Positions 1 to 4,780 of a stretch of 11,395 nucleotides of DNA are shown in pieces. This stretch comes from Taibaiella sp047605615 (GTDB taxonomy: Bacteria > Bacteroidota > Bacteroidia > Chitinophagales > Chitinophagaceae): assembly GCA_047605615.1 (NCBI GenBank), contig JASGFI010000098.1, positions 1-11,395 of the forward strand, given 5' to 3'. Each line of letters starts with the position of its first letter. Within the stretch, counting starts at the first letter, position 1. The position numbers were made by a program, and so were the translations under genes. The notes under the pieces are model-generated. The model saw only the letters and a list, made by a program, of their open reading frames with translations. It did no database searches and was not told the DNA's origin.

Positions 1-13
1 TTGTAAGACAGGG

Positions 14-21
14 CAAATATA
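14..21 (-). promoter_or_regulatory. possible leftward -7 promoter box
   Basis: The minus strand reads TATATTTG here, a perfect match to the Bacteroidota -7 consensus TAnnTTTG. It would drive transcription leftwards out of the window, divergent from the membrane protein gene at 87. No TTTG -33 box is found at the usual spacing, so this is only suggestive. A small inverted repeat (GGAT-TTTT-ATCC, 22-33) lies beside it. Confidence 0.3.
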
Positions 22-86
22 GGATTTTTATCCAAAATTGTGTTGTTTTGTTTTTTTATCGTTTTTTGTGCTAAAATTCATTAAAA

Positions 87-506
87 ATGAATAAACAGAA
101 ATTGATTATTGCCATTGCGGCCGCAGCAGGCATATTGTCCATCTTCCTGCCGTGGGTATCCATGCCAATTGTAGGCGGCATGAACGGCACCAACGGATAT
201 TGGGGCTGGGCAGGTGCGGCATTATACTGCATTCCCCTGGCCATCGTACTTATGGGCGACAAATTGGCACCAATAGGTGGCAAAAATGAAAAGTGGGGCG
301 CAGCAATACCTTCGCTGCTGGTGTCTATTTTGGGCATTATTAAAATAATAGAGTTTAAAGCAAAAATGAACGACATACCCAGCGACAACCCTTTTGCAGA
401 GGCAATAGCCGGCGCCTTTTCCTTGCAGATAGGTATTTTCATATTCGTTCTCGCCGGGTTGGTAGTAGCTGGCATTGCGTTGCTTTACCCCAAATCCGCA
501 AACTAA
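87..506 (+). CDS. small multi-pass membrane protein, function unknown
   Basis: A 139-aa hydrophobic protein with about four predicted membrane segments: residues 7-27, 42-56, 72-90 and 108-135. Short polar linkers separate them, including a Gly/Asn-rich loop near 29-40 and an acidic loop near 96-107. The ATG sits in an A-rich context typical of Bacteroidota starts; no Shine-Dalgarno sequence is seen. It runs against all early phage genes and converges on the GemA-like gene: its TAA (504-506) and the opposing TAG (503-505) share two bases. Such tight packing suggests it belongs to the phage rather than to flanking host DNA. I do not recognise the family. A role at the envelope, for example superinfection exclusion, is possible but rests only on position and hydrophobicity. 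Confidence 0.75.
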   Translation: MNKQKLIIAIAAAAGILSIFLPWVSMPIVGGMNGTNGYWGWAGAALYCIPLAIVLMGDKLAPIGGKNEKWGAAIPSLLVSILGIIKIIEFKAKMNDIPSDNPFAEAIAGAFSLQIGIFIFVLAGLVVAGIALLYPKSAN

Positions 507-952
507 CCGCCCATAACCTTCTTTTTAAAGTCTCCATGCACCTTTTTGAACTGTGTAACCAACCTTGGCAGTTCCTTTTGCGTGTACTGGTTCAGGGTGC
601 GGTGCGTCCTGTTGAGGTAGCCGCGGCTGGCCACCCAGCTATTCAGGTGCGCCATGTCTATCTTGCCGCCGGGCTGTTGCCAGCCCATCTCGTGCGCCAT
701 GGCTATTATGTGGCGGCGTTGGCGTTCGGCGCTCCCGTCTTCGGGAGTGCGGGTTATGGTTTGCAGCTCGGCTATCCAGGTGCGCGCCTCGGCTTGGGTA
801 AGGCCGGTGGTAGTGTCGGTGCGGCCATTGGTCTGTATCAGCGCCATATCGGCCTTTTCGGCTGCATCCATTGCGTAGCCGCGCAACCGGGCGTATTTGT
901 GCAGCAATGTGTGCAGCAGGCCTATTTGGGGTTTGGTAATGAAGTTGTGCAT
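503..952 (-). CDS. GemA-like regulatory protein (DUF1018 type)
   Basis: A 149-aa protein resembling the Mu gp16/GemA (DUF1018) family. Visible family traits are the N-terminal ITKPQIGLLHTLL segment (5-17), an LTQAEA helix (51-56), the central RRHIIAMAHEMGW segment (79-91), and the C-terminal GYLNR plus LNQYTQKELPRLVTQF (111-135). In Mu, GemA is an early protein reported to affect host gene expression and DNA topology; its role here is inferred from the family. It is the last gene of the leftward operon in this window, 13 bp after the 144-aa gene, and its stop overlaps the stop of the convergent membrane gene. In Mu-like phages GemA lies near the end of the early region, which fits. Confidence 0.82.
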   Translation of the reverse strand: MHNFITKPQIGLLHTLLHKYARLRGYAMDAAEKADMALIQTNGRTDTTTGLTQAEARTWIAELQTITRTPEDGSAERQRRHIIAMAHEMGWQQPGGKIDMAHLNSWVASRGYLNRTHRTLNQYTQKELPRLVTQFKKVHGDFKKKVMGG

Positions 953-965
953 GTGTGTTTGATTT

Positions 966-1400
966 TTACATTTCGTCCCAATTATTCAAATACTCTTTGT
1001 CCTTTAGCCATGCGGCGGCTATTTTAGGCTTGTACCAGCCCGCATTTCGGTTGCAGTAGCGGCGGTAAGCCTTGGCGCCCGCCCATGCGCGTATCTGTTC
1101 GCCCTGGTTCATCTTTTCCCAAATTTTATCCAACAGATGCATGTTGCGGCTGTACGGGTATTCGCGTTTAAACTCGGCAAGCGTGACGGTATATTCAACC
1201 GGGGTTATTGTTGTGTTTTTTAGGGAGCCCTTGTATGCTTCCAGGTCGCCTTCGTTTACCGGAATGTTGGCATACAGGTAGTGGAGCTGGTTTTCATTCA
1301 AACTGCCCGATATAGCATCTATACTAACGAGTAGCCCACTGGCATATATAAGGCTAACAACGCCGTTGAAAGATTTGGATGTCAAGTTGTATTTGTTCAT
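966..1400 (-). CDS. hypothetical phage protein, 144 aa
   Basis: The family is not recognised. The N-terminal half (1-60) has alternating hydrophobic and polar residues, while the C-terminal half is rich in Trp, Tyr, Lys and Arg. The latter includes a dense aromatic/basic stretch at about 84-140, with AWAGAKAYRRYCNR and AAWLKDKEYLNNW, which looks like a small helical nucleic-acid or protein-binding module. The ATG at 1400 follows an A-rich leader, and the gene ends 13 bp before the GemA-like start, so the two are probably cotranscribed. No signal peptide or membrane segment is evident. The composition and the absence of a plausible competing frame make it a convincing gene. Confidence 0.75.
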   Translation of the reverse strand: MNKYNLTSKSFNGVVSLIYASGLLVSIDAISGSLNENQLHYLYANIPVNEGDLEAYKGSLKNTTITPVEYTVTLAEFKREYPYSRNMHLLDKIWEKMNQGEQIRAWAGAKAYRRYCNRNAGWYKPKIAAAWLKDKEYLNNWDEM

Positions 1401-1445
1401 GGTTTCAAAACGGTAGTTCTTCTTTTGGTTCGGCAGGGCGAAATT

Positions 1446-1580
1446 TTAAAGACCTGCAATATTGTGGATGAACTCTTGGATTGCCACTAAGCTATTAGTG
1501 CTTAGCACGTGTGCATCCATCCACGCCGCCACATCTTCCGTTACGCGTATGTTTTTCTGTATGGCTCTTTTTTGTAGCAT
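1446..1580 (-). CDS. 44-aa small protein, possibly ribbon-helix-helix-like
   Basis: A short ORF in the gap between two larger leftward genes. It starts ATG at 1580-1578 and ends TAA at 1446-1448. The protein begins MLQKRAIQKNIRVTED and continues with an amphipathic helix (VAAWMDAH) and a second helix ending EFIHNIAGL. The pattern of a basic N-terminus, a short beta-like IRV segment and two helices is reminiscent of ribbon-helix-helix (Arc/CopG) proteins, but the likeness is weak. It lies 45 bp upstream of the 144-aa gene and about 42 bp after the Cys-containing gene, in operon spacing. Without it this 222-bp stretch of a packed operon would be empty. Confidence 0.6.
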   Translation of the reverse strand: MLQKRAIQKNIRVTEDVAAWMDAHVLSTNSLVAIQEFIHNIAGL

Positions 1581-1622
1581 ATTGAAAGCATTTTGAAAGT
1601 ACAAGTTTCGTAAATACGAGAG

Positions 1623-1844
1623 TTAGCCGCCATTGTGAAAACCGCATCTACGGAAATTCTTAATATTAATATGCCTCATTCCAACTACCCAACTATCTAC
1701 AACGTGTGCACAGGTTTCACGATGTTTGCATACTTCCATTCCTTTTTTAAAATTGTAATAGCGTCCGGAACAACGGCGGCTAACAAACGGTTTGCCGTCA
1801 GCAGGGCTGACGTGCAAATTTTCGGTTTTTGTTTCTTTATCCAT
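1623..1844 (-). CDS. 73-aa cysteine-containing phage protein, possible zinc binder
   Basis: A 73-aa protein with four Cys at 25, 39, 45 and 67 and several His (41, 47, 58, 70). The arrangement around CSGRYYNFKKG, VCKHRETC and RRCGF suggests a small metal-binding fold. The family is not recognised. The start at 1844 follows an AT-rich gap of 77 bp after the HD-domain gene. Opposite-strand and alternative-frame ORFs over the same bases lack this ordered Cys pattern, so this frame is preferred. Expression from the leftward early transcript is assumed from orientation. Confidence 0.62.
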   Translation of the reverse strand: MDKETKTENLHVSPADGKPFVSRRCSGRYYNFKKGMEVCKHRETCAHVVDSWVVGMRHINIKNFRRCGFHNGG

Positions 1845-1921
1845 ATTATTGCTATTTTTAACACAAAAAAATCAATACTATCAACGATTTCAGTAATTTT
1901 TAAGATGCACAAAAAGAGATT

Positions 1922-2494
1922 TTAAGTGGTTGTTACTGCCTTTTTGTAAGCATAAAAGGCATCGGTAAATTGCTTTTCGGCTTCGCCCATGGTAAAGAAC
2001 TCAAGGCCCGTAAGGCGCAGGTACATCATTTTGGTTTGCCATTGCCCCACATAAAGCTTTTTAAACCGATGATGCTCCAGTTCCAGCGCTGCGCGGTCGT
2101 ATGGCTTAATGGATTCAAATTCCTGTGTGGTTACCCCATATTTTTCGCCTATTACAGCCATAAATCGGCGCTCCACATCTCTGTATGTGTTGCCCAGTAT
2201 ATGCTTTAGCGGGCTTATGACATCGCCAAGATATGCCTCGCTGGCATCGTGCAGCAAGGCCGCCAGCTTTAATTCGGGCGGTGCCATGGCCGCCACCAAC
2301 AGGCTATGCTGCGCCACGCTGTAGAAGTCAAGTAATTGCCCCCCGAAGCGGCACACTTTACTCAAGCCTGCCGCTATGTCGGCCATATTAATAGTGCTCG
2401 GTTCTGGCTTGTTCAAGTTCACCACCTTGCCGTAGGCGGTGTTAAAGTAGCCGTCCGTATTTTGATGCACAGGCCAAAGGGTATCTTTATTCAT
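1922..2494 (-). CDS. HD-domain nucleotide phosphohydrolase (YfbR-like)
   Basis: A 190-aa HD-superfamily metal-dependent phosphohydrolase. The metal ligands are visible in order: His63 in SVAQHSLLVA, the signature His82-Asp83 in LLHDASEAYLGD, and a late Asp133 in KPYDRAALE. This resembles the 5'-deoxynucleotidase/YfbR-type branch, which dephosphorylates nucleoside monophosphates; the substrate here is unknown. Such enzymes are common in phage genomes and probably adjust nucleotide pools. I chose ATG 2494 because MNKDTLWPVHQ opens a natural N-terminus 7 nt after the upstream stop (2502-2504). The in-frame ATG at 2623 would overlap that gene by more than 100 bp. All catalytic residues appear present. 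Confidence 0.85.
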   Translation of the reverse strand: MNKDTLWPVHQNTDGYFNTAYGKVVNLNKPEPSTINMADIAAGLSKVCRFGGQLLDFYSVAQHSLLVAAMAPPELKLAALLHDASEAYLGDVISPLKHILGNTYRDVERRFMAVIGEKYGVTTQEFESIKPYDRAALELEHHRFKKLYVGQWQTKMMYLRLTGLEFFTMGEAEKQFTDAFYAYKKAVTTT

Positions 2495-2501
2495 ATGGTA
2501 G

Positions 2502-2687
2502 TTATGTTTGTACTGCGTAGCCATAGGTGGCACGCAGCTCGTTAAAGTACTGGGTTTGTTTTTCGTTAGGTTCGTGCAAGCAAGGAATGTAGATGGTGCG
2601 CTGTGCTGTGCTAAGGCGCGCAAACAGCCTTATGCGCCTGTGTAGGTAGTAGCGGCGGCGCTTGGCCGCTTTGGCCTCGGGCTTCAT
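2502..2687 (-). CDS. 61-aa basic protein downstream of a poly-G tract
   Basis: A 61-aa, strongly basic protein: an early KPEAKAAKRRRYYLHRRIR block is followed by a stretch ending in YFNELRATYGYAVQT. It looks like a nucleic-acid-binding small phage protein, family not recognised. It ends 7 nt before the HD-domain gene. The start is ambiguous. ATG 2687-2685 overlaps the TGA (2686-2684) of the upstream 33-codon ORF as ATGA and lies three bases after a run of ten G, which could act as an unusual purine-rich ribosome site. Alternatively, with one more or two fewer G the upstream ORF reads straight into this one, giving a protein of about 94 aa from ATG 2785. See the poly-G entry. Confidence 0.6.
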   Translation of the reverse strand: MKPEAKAAKRRRYYLHRRIRLFARLSTAQRTIYIPCLHEPNEKQTQYFNELRATYGYAVQT

Positions 2688-2785
2688 ACGCCCCCCCCCC
2701 TTGAATTTGCCATGTCGTGGTCATTTTCATATGTCGAACAACGAGAGCAGGCGGCCAGCAGGCTTGCTTCTGTAATCGGTTCCAT
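2684..2785 (-). CDS. short ORF upstream of, and overlapping, the 61-aa gene
   Basis: This starts at ATG 2785-2783, directly after a copy of the ACATCCAAAAATCCAA leader. It encodes 33 residues beginning MEPITEASLLAACSRC (one CxxC pair) and ending in Arg-Gly-Gly-Gly-Val at a TGA created by the G10 run. The start is supported by alignment with the 74-aa gene at 3049, where a similar leader also runs into ATGGAAC. It may be the N-terminal part of the next gene, separated by a slipped homopolymer, or a separate coupled ORF. Another frame (start 2832 or 2844) also crosses the G tract but is less protein-like. Confidence 0.4.
   Translation of the reverse strand: MEPITEASLLAACSRCSTYENDHDMANSRGGGV
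2691..2700. repeat. homopolymer C10 (G10 on the coding strand)
   Basis: Ten consecutive C on the + strand at the junction of two reading frames. With ten G the upstream frame stops at TGA 2686-2684. With eleven or eight G it would continue in frame into the 61-aa protein. Runs of this kind are known to slip in phase-variable genes, and are also frequent sites of sequencing error. Confidence 0.9.
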
Positions 2786-2789
2786 TTTT

Positions 2790-2805
2790 TTGGATTTTTG
2801 GATGT
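2790..2805 (-). repeat. leader repeat copy 1
   Basis: The + strand reads TTGGATTTTTGGATGT, identical to the copy at 3357-3372. On the coding strand it is ACATCCAAAAATCCAA and ends four bases before ATG 2785. It continues upstream as an A/C-rich stretch also seen beside copy 4. Confidence 0.85.
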
Positions 2806-2824
2806 TGATGTTGGTTTTTGTATG

Positions 2825-3049
2825 TCAGGCATTTGAACGCCCACCTATGCTTACGTCCCCCTGCCCCCCACCAACTTCGTTGGTGGGGGGCAGGGGCTGC
2901 TCAAAAGCCCCGGGTGCCCAAACCCAGTAATCGGTATGGCGCCCGCAGTGGCTGCACCATTCAATGCCGCCTGCCGCATGCAGGTCGCAGCGGCCGGCGG
3001 GGGTGCCGCAATGGCCGTCGCAGCGGCCGGTATCGGGTACTTGTTCCAT
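2825..3049 (-). CDS. 74-aa Cys/His-rich protein, zinc-ribbon-like
   Basis: A 74-aa protein with Cys at 10, 14, 21, 32 and 35 and His at 13, 24, 34 and 38. The clearest motif is EWCSHCGRHTDYWVW (30-44), which looks like one knuckle of a zinc ribbon. Residues 52-66 (LPPTNEVGGGQGD) are encoded entirely by a long palindrome, so the original C-terminus may have been shorter. The ATG at 3049 follows a leader-repeat copy. An alternative start at 3072, in another frame and overlapping the upstream TGA as ATGA, gives an Ala/Pro-rich low-complexity product that I regard as a shadow. Function unknown; a DNA- or protein-binding role is plausible. Confidence 0.6.
   Translation of the reverse strand: MEQVPDTGRCDGHCGTPAGRCDLHAAGGIEWCSHCGRHTDYWVWAPGAFEQPLPPTNEVGGGQGDVSIGGRSNA
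2858..2896. repeat. 39-bp near-perfect palindrome (REP-like hairpin)
   Basis: The left arm CCCCTGCCCCCCACCAAC (2858-2875) is perfectly complementary to 2879-2896, with TTC between them: an 18-bp stem that realistically closes on a CTTCG loop. It lies inside the 3' part of the Cys/His-rich 74-aa ORF. There is no U tract on either side, so it is not a standard terminator. It resembles dispersed REP-type hairpins, but its copy number in the genome cannot be seen here. Confidence 0.85.
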
Positions 3050-3054
3050 GGTTT

Positions 3055-3072
3055 TGTATTTTGGATGTTCAT
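3055..3072 (-). repeat. leader repeat copy 2 (diverged)
   Basis: The + strand reads TGTATTTTGGATGTTCAT. It shares the TTTTGGATGT core with the other copies. On the coding strand it ends five bases before ATG 3049 of the 74-aa gene, and it includes the ATGA overlapping the stop of the 93-aa gene. Confidence 0.65.
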
Positions 3073-3350
3073 TTTTCCTTCACTTCGTACAGGTAGAACC
3101 CTACCGTCCATGCCCCGCCAAGGCCGATGCCCATCCCCTTGTCGCCCGAGAGGCCATGTACGTTTATTTCCAGCGGGGCGCATTTGGGGTGTTGCCTGTT
3201 CGCGTCTTCCACGAATGCCTGGAGGTGGTCCAGGAAAATTTCCGCGTCGGCCACCAGCCTCCCGTCCAAATAATGGAGGTAAGCGGCGGCGGCTTTTTGC
3301 AGGTTGTTCCTGGGCGTGCAGTAATTGCCCAAGTGGGTATAGTATCGCAT
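3069..3350 (-). CDS. 93-aa hypothetical phage protein
   Basis: A mixed alpha/beta-looking protein of 93 aa. The first part (1-35) contains Tyr-rich and Ala-rich helices (NNLQKAAAAYLHYLDG). A helix around 37-52 (AEIFLDHLQAFVEDAN) is followed by a likely strand (PLEINVHGL), a Gly-rich turn (GMGIGLGG) and a terminal strand (TVGFYLYEVKEK). The family is not recognised. The ATG at 3350 is preceded within 6 nt by a leader-repeat copy. A 291-codon frame running over the same bases from 3726 is a GC-driven shadow. The TGA at 3069-3071 overlaps the ATGA at 3072. Confidence 0.65.
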   Translation of the reverse strand: MRYYTHLGNYCTPRNNLQKAAAAYLHYLDGRLVADAEIFLDHLQAFVEDANRQHPKCAPLEINVHGLSGDKGMGIGLGGAWTVGFYLYEVKEK

Positions 3351-3356
3351 AAATAA

Positions 3357-3372
3357 TTGGATTTTTGGATGT
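3357..3372 (-). repeat. leader repeat copy 3
   Basis: The + strand reads TTGGATTTTTGGATGT, an exact 16-base match to copy 1. On the coding strand it lies six bases upstream of ATG 3350. Confidence 0.85.
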
Positions 3373-3376
3373 TTGG

Positions 3377-3397
3377 CAAGGGGGGCATGCCCCCTTG
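3377..3397. repeat. GC-rich hairpin
   Basis: CAAGGGGG (3377-3384), loop GCATG, CCCCCTTG (3390-3397): an 8-bp perfect stem between leader copies 3 and 4. There is no strong T tract on either side. It could be a processing or pausing site, or the residue of a deleted cassette. Confidence 0.7.
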
Positions 3398-3405
3398 TCT
3401 GTTTG

Positions 3406-3420
3406 TTGGATTTTGGATGT
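3406..3420 (-). repeat. leader repeat copy 4, without a gene of its own
   Basis: The + strand reads TTGGATTTTGGATGT, one T shorter than copies 1 and 3, and continues TGGTGTTGAT, close to the sequence beside copy 1. Only a hairpin separates it from copy 3, so no convincing gene follows it. Confidence 0.8.
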
Positions 3421-3450
3421 TGGTGTTGATTTTGCCGCTCTTTTCATAAA

Positions 3451-3474
3451 CCCGGCCCTTGGACAAGGGCCGGG
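3451..3474. terminator. strong hairpin after the replication operon, possible terminator
   Basis: CCCGGCCCTTG (3451-3461) pairs perfectly with CAAGGGCCGGG (3464-3474) around a GA centre. On the minus strand it is followed only by a short GTTTATG, on the plus strand by GGCTTTCTT. It lies about 75 bp beyond the DUF3164-like stop. A terminator or attenuator separating core from accessory genes is likely; direction is uncertain. Confidence 0.5.
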
Positions 3475-3508
3475 GCTTTCTTGATAGTAGAACACCATGC
3501 TTCCGAAA

Positions 3509-3536
3509 AAGAAAAGGTCTTTTTGCTCACAAAAAG
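3509..3536 (-). terminator. weak leftward hairpin with T-rich tail
   Basis: CTTTTTG (3519-3525), loop CTCA, CAAAAAG (3530-3536). On the minus strand the stem is followed by ACC and then TTTTCTTTTTC, starting 12 nt after the DUF3164-like stop codon. The stem is AT-rich, so any termination would be partial. Confidence 0.35.
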
Positions 3537-3547
3537 TGTTCGCGGCG

Positions 3548-4216
3548 TCATTCCGACGCGGCCGGTCCTCCAGTTGTTGTTTTGGCTTTGGCGAAGTCGA
3601 GCACAAGGTTTTCCCAGGCCCCGGTTTCTTCGTTCTTTTGGTAGAAGCGCACATATTGCGCGGTGCCGGTAGGCGAATATGCCTCTTTGAACAGCTTGAT
3701 GCCTTCCTGCCAATTGGGGTCGTCAAAACTATCTTCGTACTTGTAGAGTCTATTAATCATGTCGATATCGAACTGCCCGGTTTCTTCGTCACGCTTCAGC
3801 AGGCCTGTTATCAGCTCGTAGGTACCCTTGTCTTTTTTGCGCAGGAACGACTTGAGGAACTCGTTTACCTTTTTCTCGGCTATGTAGGCGCGCTCGTCGA
3901 AACGCTTGACGGTCTGGCTGCTAAATTGTACCTTCCATTGGTCGTTCTTTAATTCAAAACTGCCCTTGTTCTGCGCGCCCCGGCGCAGGTCGCCATATTC
4001 CAGCATCCTTTCCCGATGTTCGTTCAGCCGCGTAACCGCGTCTGTCTTTAGCTGCATGAGCCATGCAGCTATTTTATATGCTTCGCCTGCCAGCTCGTTT
4101 ATGAGGTCGTCCCGGCCGGCTTCGTAATGGGCCCGCTTCGCCGCCCGCTCCTTTTTTTCGGCCGCCTCGGCCTCGGCCAGTTCTTGCCGTAGCTGCTCTA
4201 TCGTTTTTTTTGACAT
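3548..4216 (-). CDS. DUF3164-like Mu-type phage protein
   Basis: A 222-aa protein resembling the DUF3164 family of Mu-like phages. A charged N-terminal coiled coil (3-35: EQLRQELAEAEAAEKKERAAKR) is followed by helices around 36-75. The core has GSFELKNDQWKVQF (85-98), VKRFDERAYIAEKKVNEFLKSF (103-124), LLKRDEETGQFDIDMINRLYKYE (139-161) and PNWQEGIKLFKEAY (167-180). The family has no settled function. Start ATG 4216 (MSKKTIEQ) is preferred over the in-frame 4273 start, which would overlap the previous gene; 13 bp then separate the two. It closes the tightly packed transposition block and is followed by hairpins. Confidence 0.85.
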   Translation of the reverse strand: MSKKTIEQLRQELAEAEAAEKKERAAKRAHYEAGRDDLINELAGEAYKIAAWLMQLKTDAVTRLNEHRERMLEYGDLRRGAQNKGSFELKNDQWKVQFSSQTVKRFDERAYIAEKKVNEFLKSFLRKKDKGTYELITGLLKRDEETGQFDIDMINRLYKYEDSFDDPNWQEGIKLFKEAYSPTGTAQYVRFYQKNEETGAWENLVLDFAKAKTTTGGPAASE

Positions 4217-4229
4217 TTTATATTTGATT

Positions 4230-4409
4230 TTAGTTGTTAAGAAGTTTGTCCAATTTCTGTACGAGCGTCGCAATCTTGGGCTTTAAAACGCCTATCAGGT
4301 CGGCATCTTCATTGGTGCAACGCTCCAGCCATTCGTATAGGCCGTCGAGGCTCTGCTCTACGCGCGTCAGCTCGTCGTACTGCTCGCGGGTCAGTCGGGT
4401 GTCGGTCAT
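4230..4409 (-). CDS. 59-aa helical small protein
   Basis: The product starts MTDTRLTREQYDELTRVEQ and is almost wholly helical with heptad-like spacing. It ends in a Leu/Lys-rich helix (LIGVLKPKIATLVQKLDKLLNN). ATG 4409-4407 overlaps the TGA 4408-4406 of the upstream gene as ATGA, which strongly supports this start over the longer frame from 4508. Only two acidic patches and one Cys stand out. Function unknown; a dimerising or adaptor role is possible. Confidence 0.65.
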   Translation of the reverse strand: MTDTRLTREQYDELTRVEQSLDGLYEWLERCTNEDADLIGVLKPKIATLVQKLDKLLNN

Positions 4410-4780
4410 ATTGATTTGTTTTTTTGCGTGGTCATTGACGAATCCATAGCCCATATCAACTTTCTCATCAGGTTGTCTTCGTAGGCCGGAAGCTCCACCG
4501 GCCCCCAATAGGCTGCCAACGAAAGCATCTGCGCGAAGTCCATCTGTATATCTACGTAGCTCGGATTTTTTTTGCTCGCCCGTGCTTTTTCGGGATTAAG
4601 CAATTTATCCAGTTCTTTGGCCACCCCATTGGCCTGCATCCACAGTATTTGCTCCAGTATGTCGTCTTGCCGTATCGTAGGCAGATGCTCGTCTAGCTTG
4701 CTGCGCCATATCCTCACTAAGTGCAGCCCGGCTTCCCTATCTACGCGCAAGGTTTCCCAGTCTTGATATTTATTGGCCAT
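4406..4780 (-). CDS. 124-aa hypothetical phage protein
   Basis: The start at 4780 gives MANKYQDWETLR and an 11-nt overlap with the preceding 187-aa gene; the in-frame ATG at 4822 would overlap by 53 nt and is less likely. The protein is helical and slightly charged, with LVRIWRSKLDEHLPTIRQDDILEQILWMQANGVAKELDKLL in the first half and AQMLSLAAYWGPVELPAYEDNLMRKLIWAM toward the end. No catalytic motif is visible and the family is not recognised. It is coupled to the 59-aa gene by ATGA, so the two products may act together. Confidence 0.7.
   Translation of the reverse strand: MANKYQDWETLRVDREAGLHLVRIWRSKLDEHLPTIRQDDILEQILWMQANGVAKELDKLLNPEKARASKKNPSYVDIQMDFAQMLSLAAYWGPVELPAYEDNLMRKLIWAMDSSMTTQKNKSI

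Noticed and set aside
536..1027. A 163-codon + strand ORF opposite the GemA-like gene.
   Set aside because: GemA-family motifs are clear on the minus strand; the + frame has no promoter and is a shadow.
1635..1925. A 96-codon + strand ORF and a 71-codon alternative minus frame (1697-1912) over the Cys-containing gene.
   Set aside because: The 73-aa minus frame has an ordered Cys/His pattern and operon position; the others look like by-products of AT-rich sequence.
2611..2844. A 77-codon minus frame also crossing the G10 tract.
   Set aside because: Its leader part is translated repeat sequence and the rest is low complexity; the frame from ATG 2785 matches the start of the neighbouring 74-aa gene better.
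2851..3726. A 291-codon open frame on the minus strand spanning the DUF3164 end, hairpins and small genes.
   Set aside because: It crosses the terminator-like hairpins, is rich in Pro/Arg/Gly low-complexity sequence, and overlaps better-supported genes in other frames.
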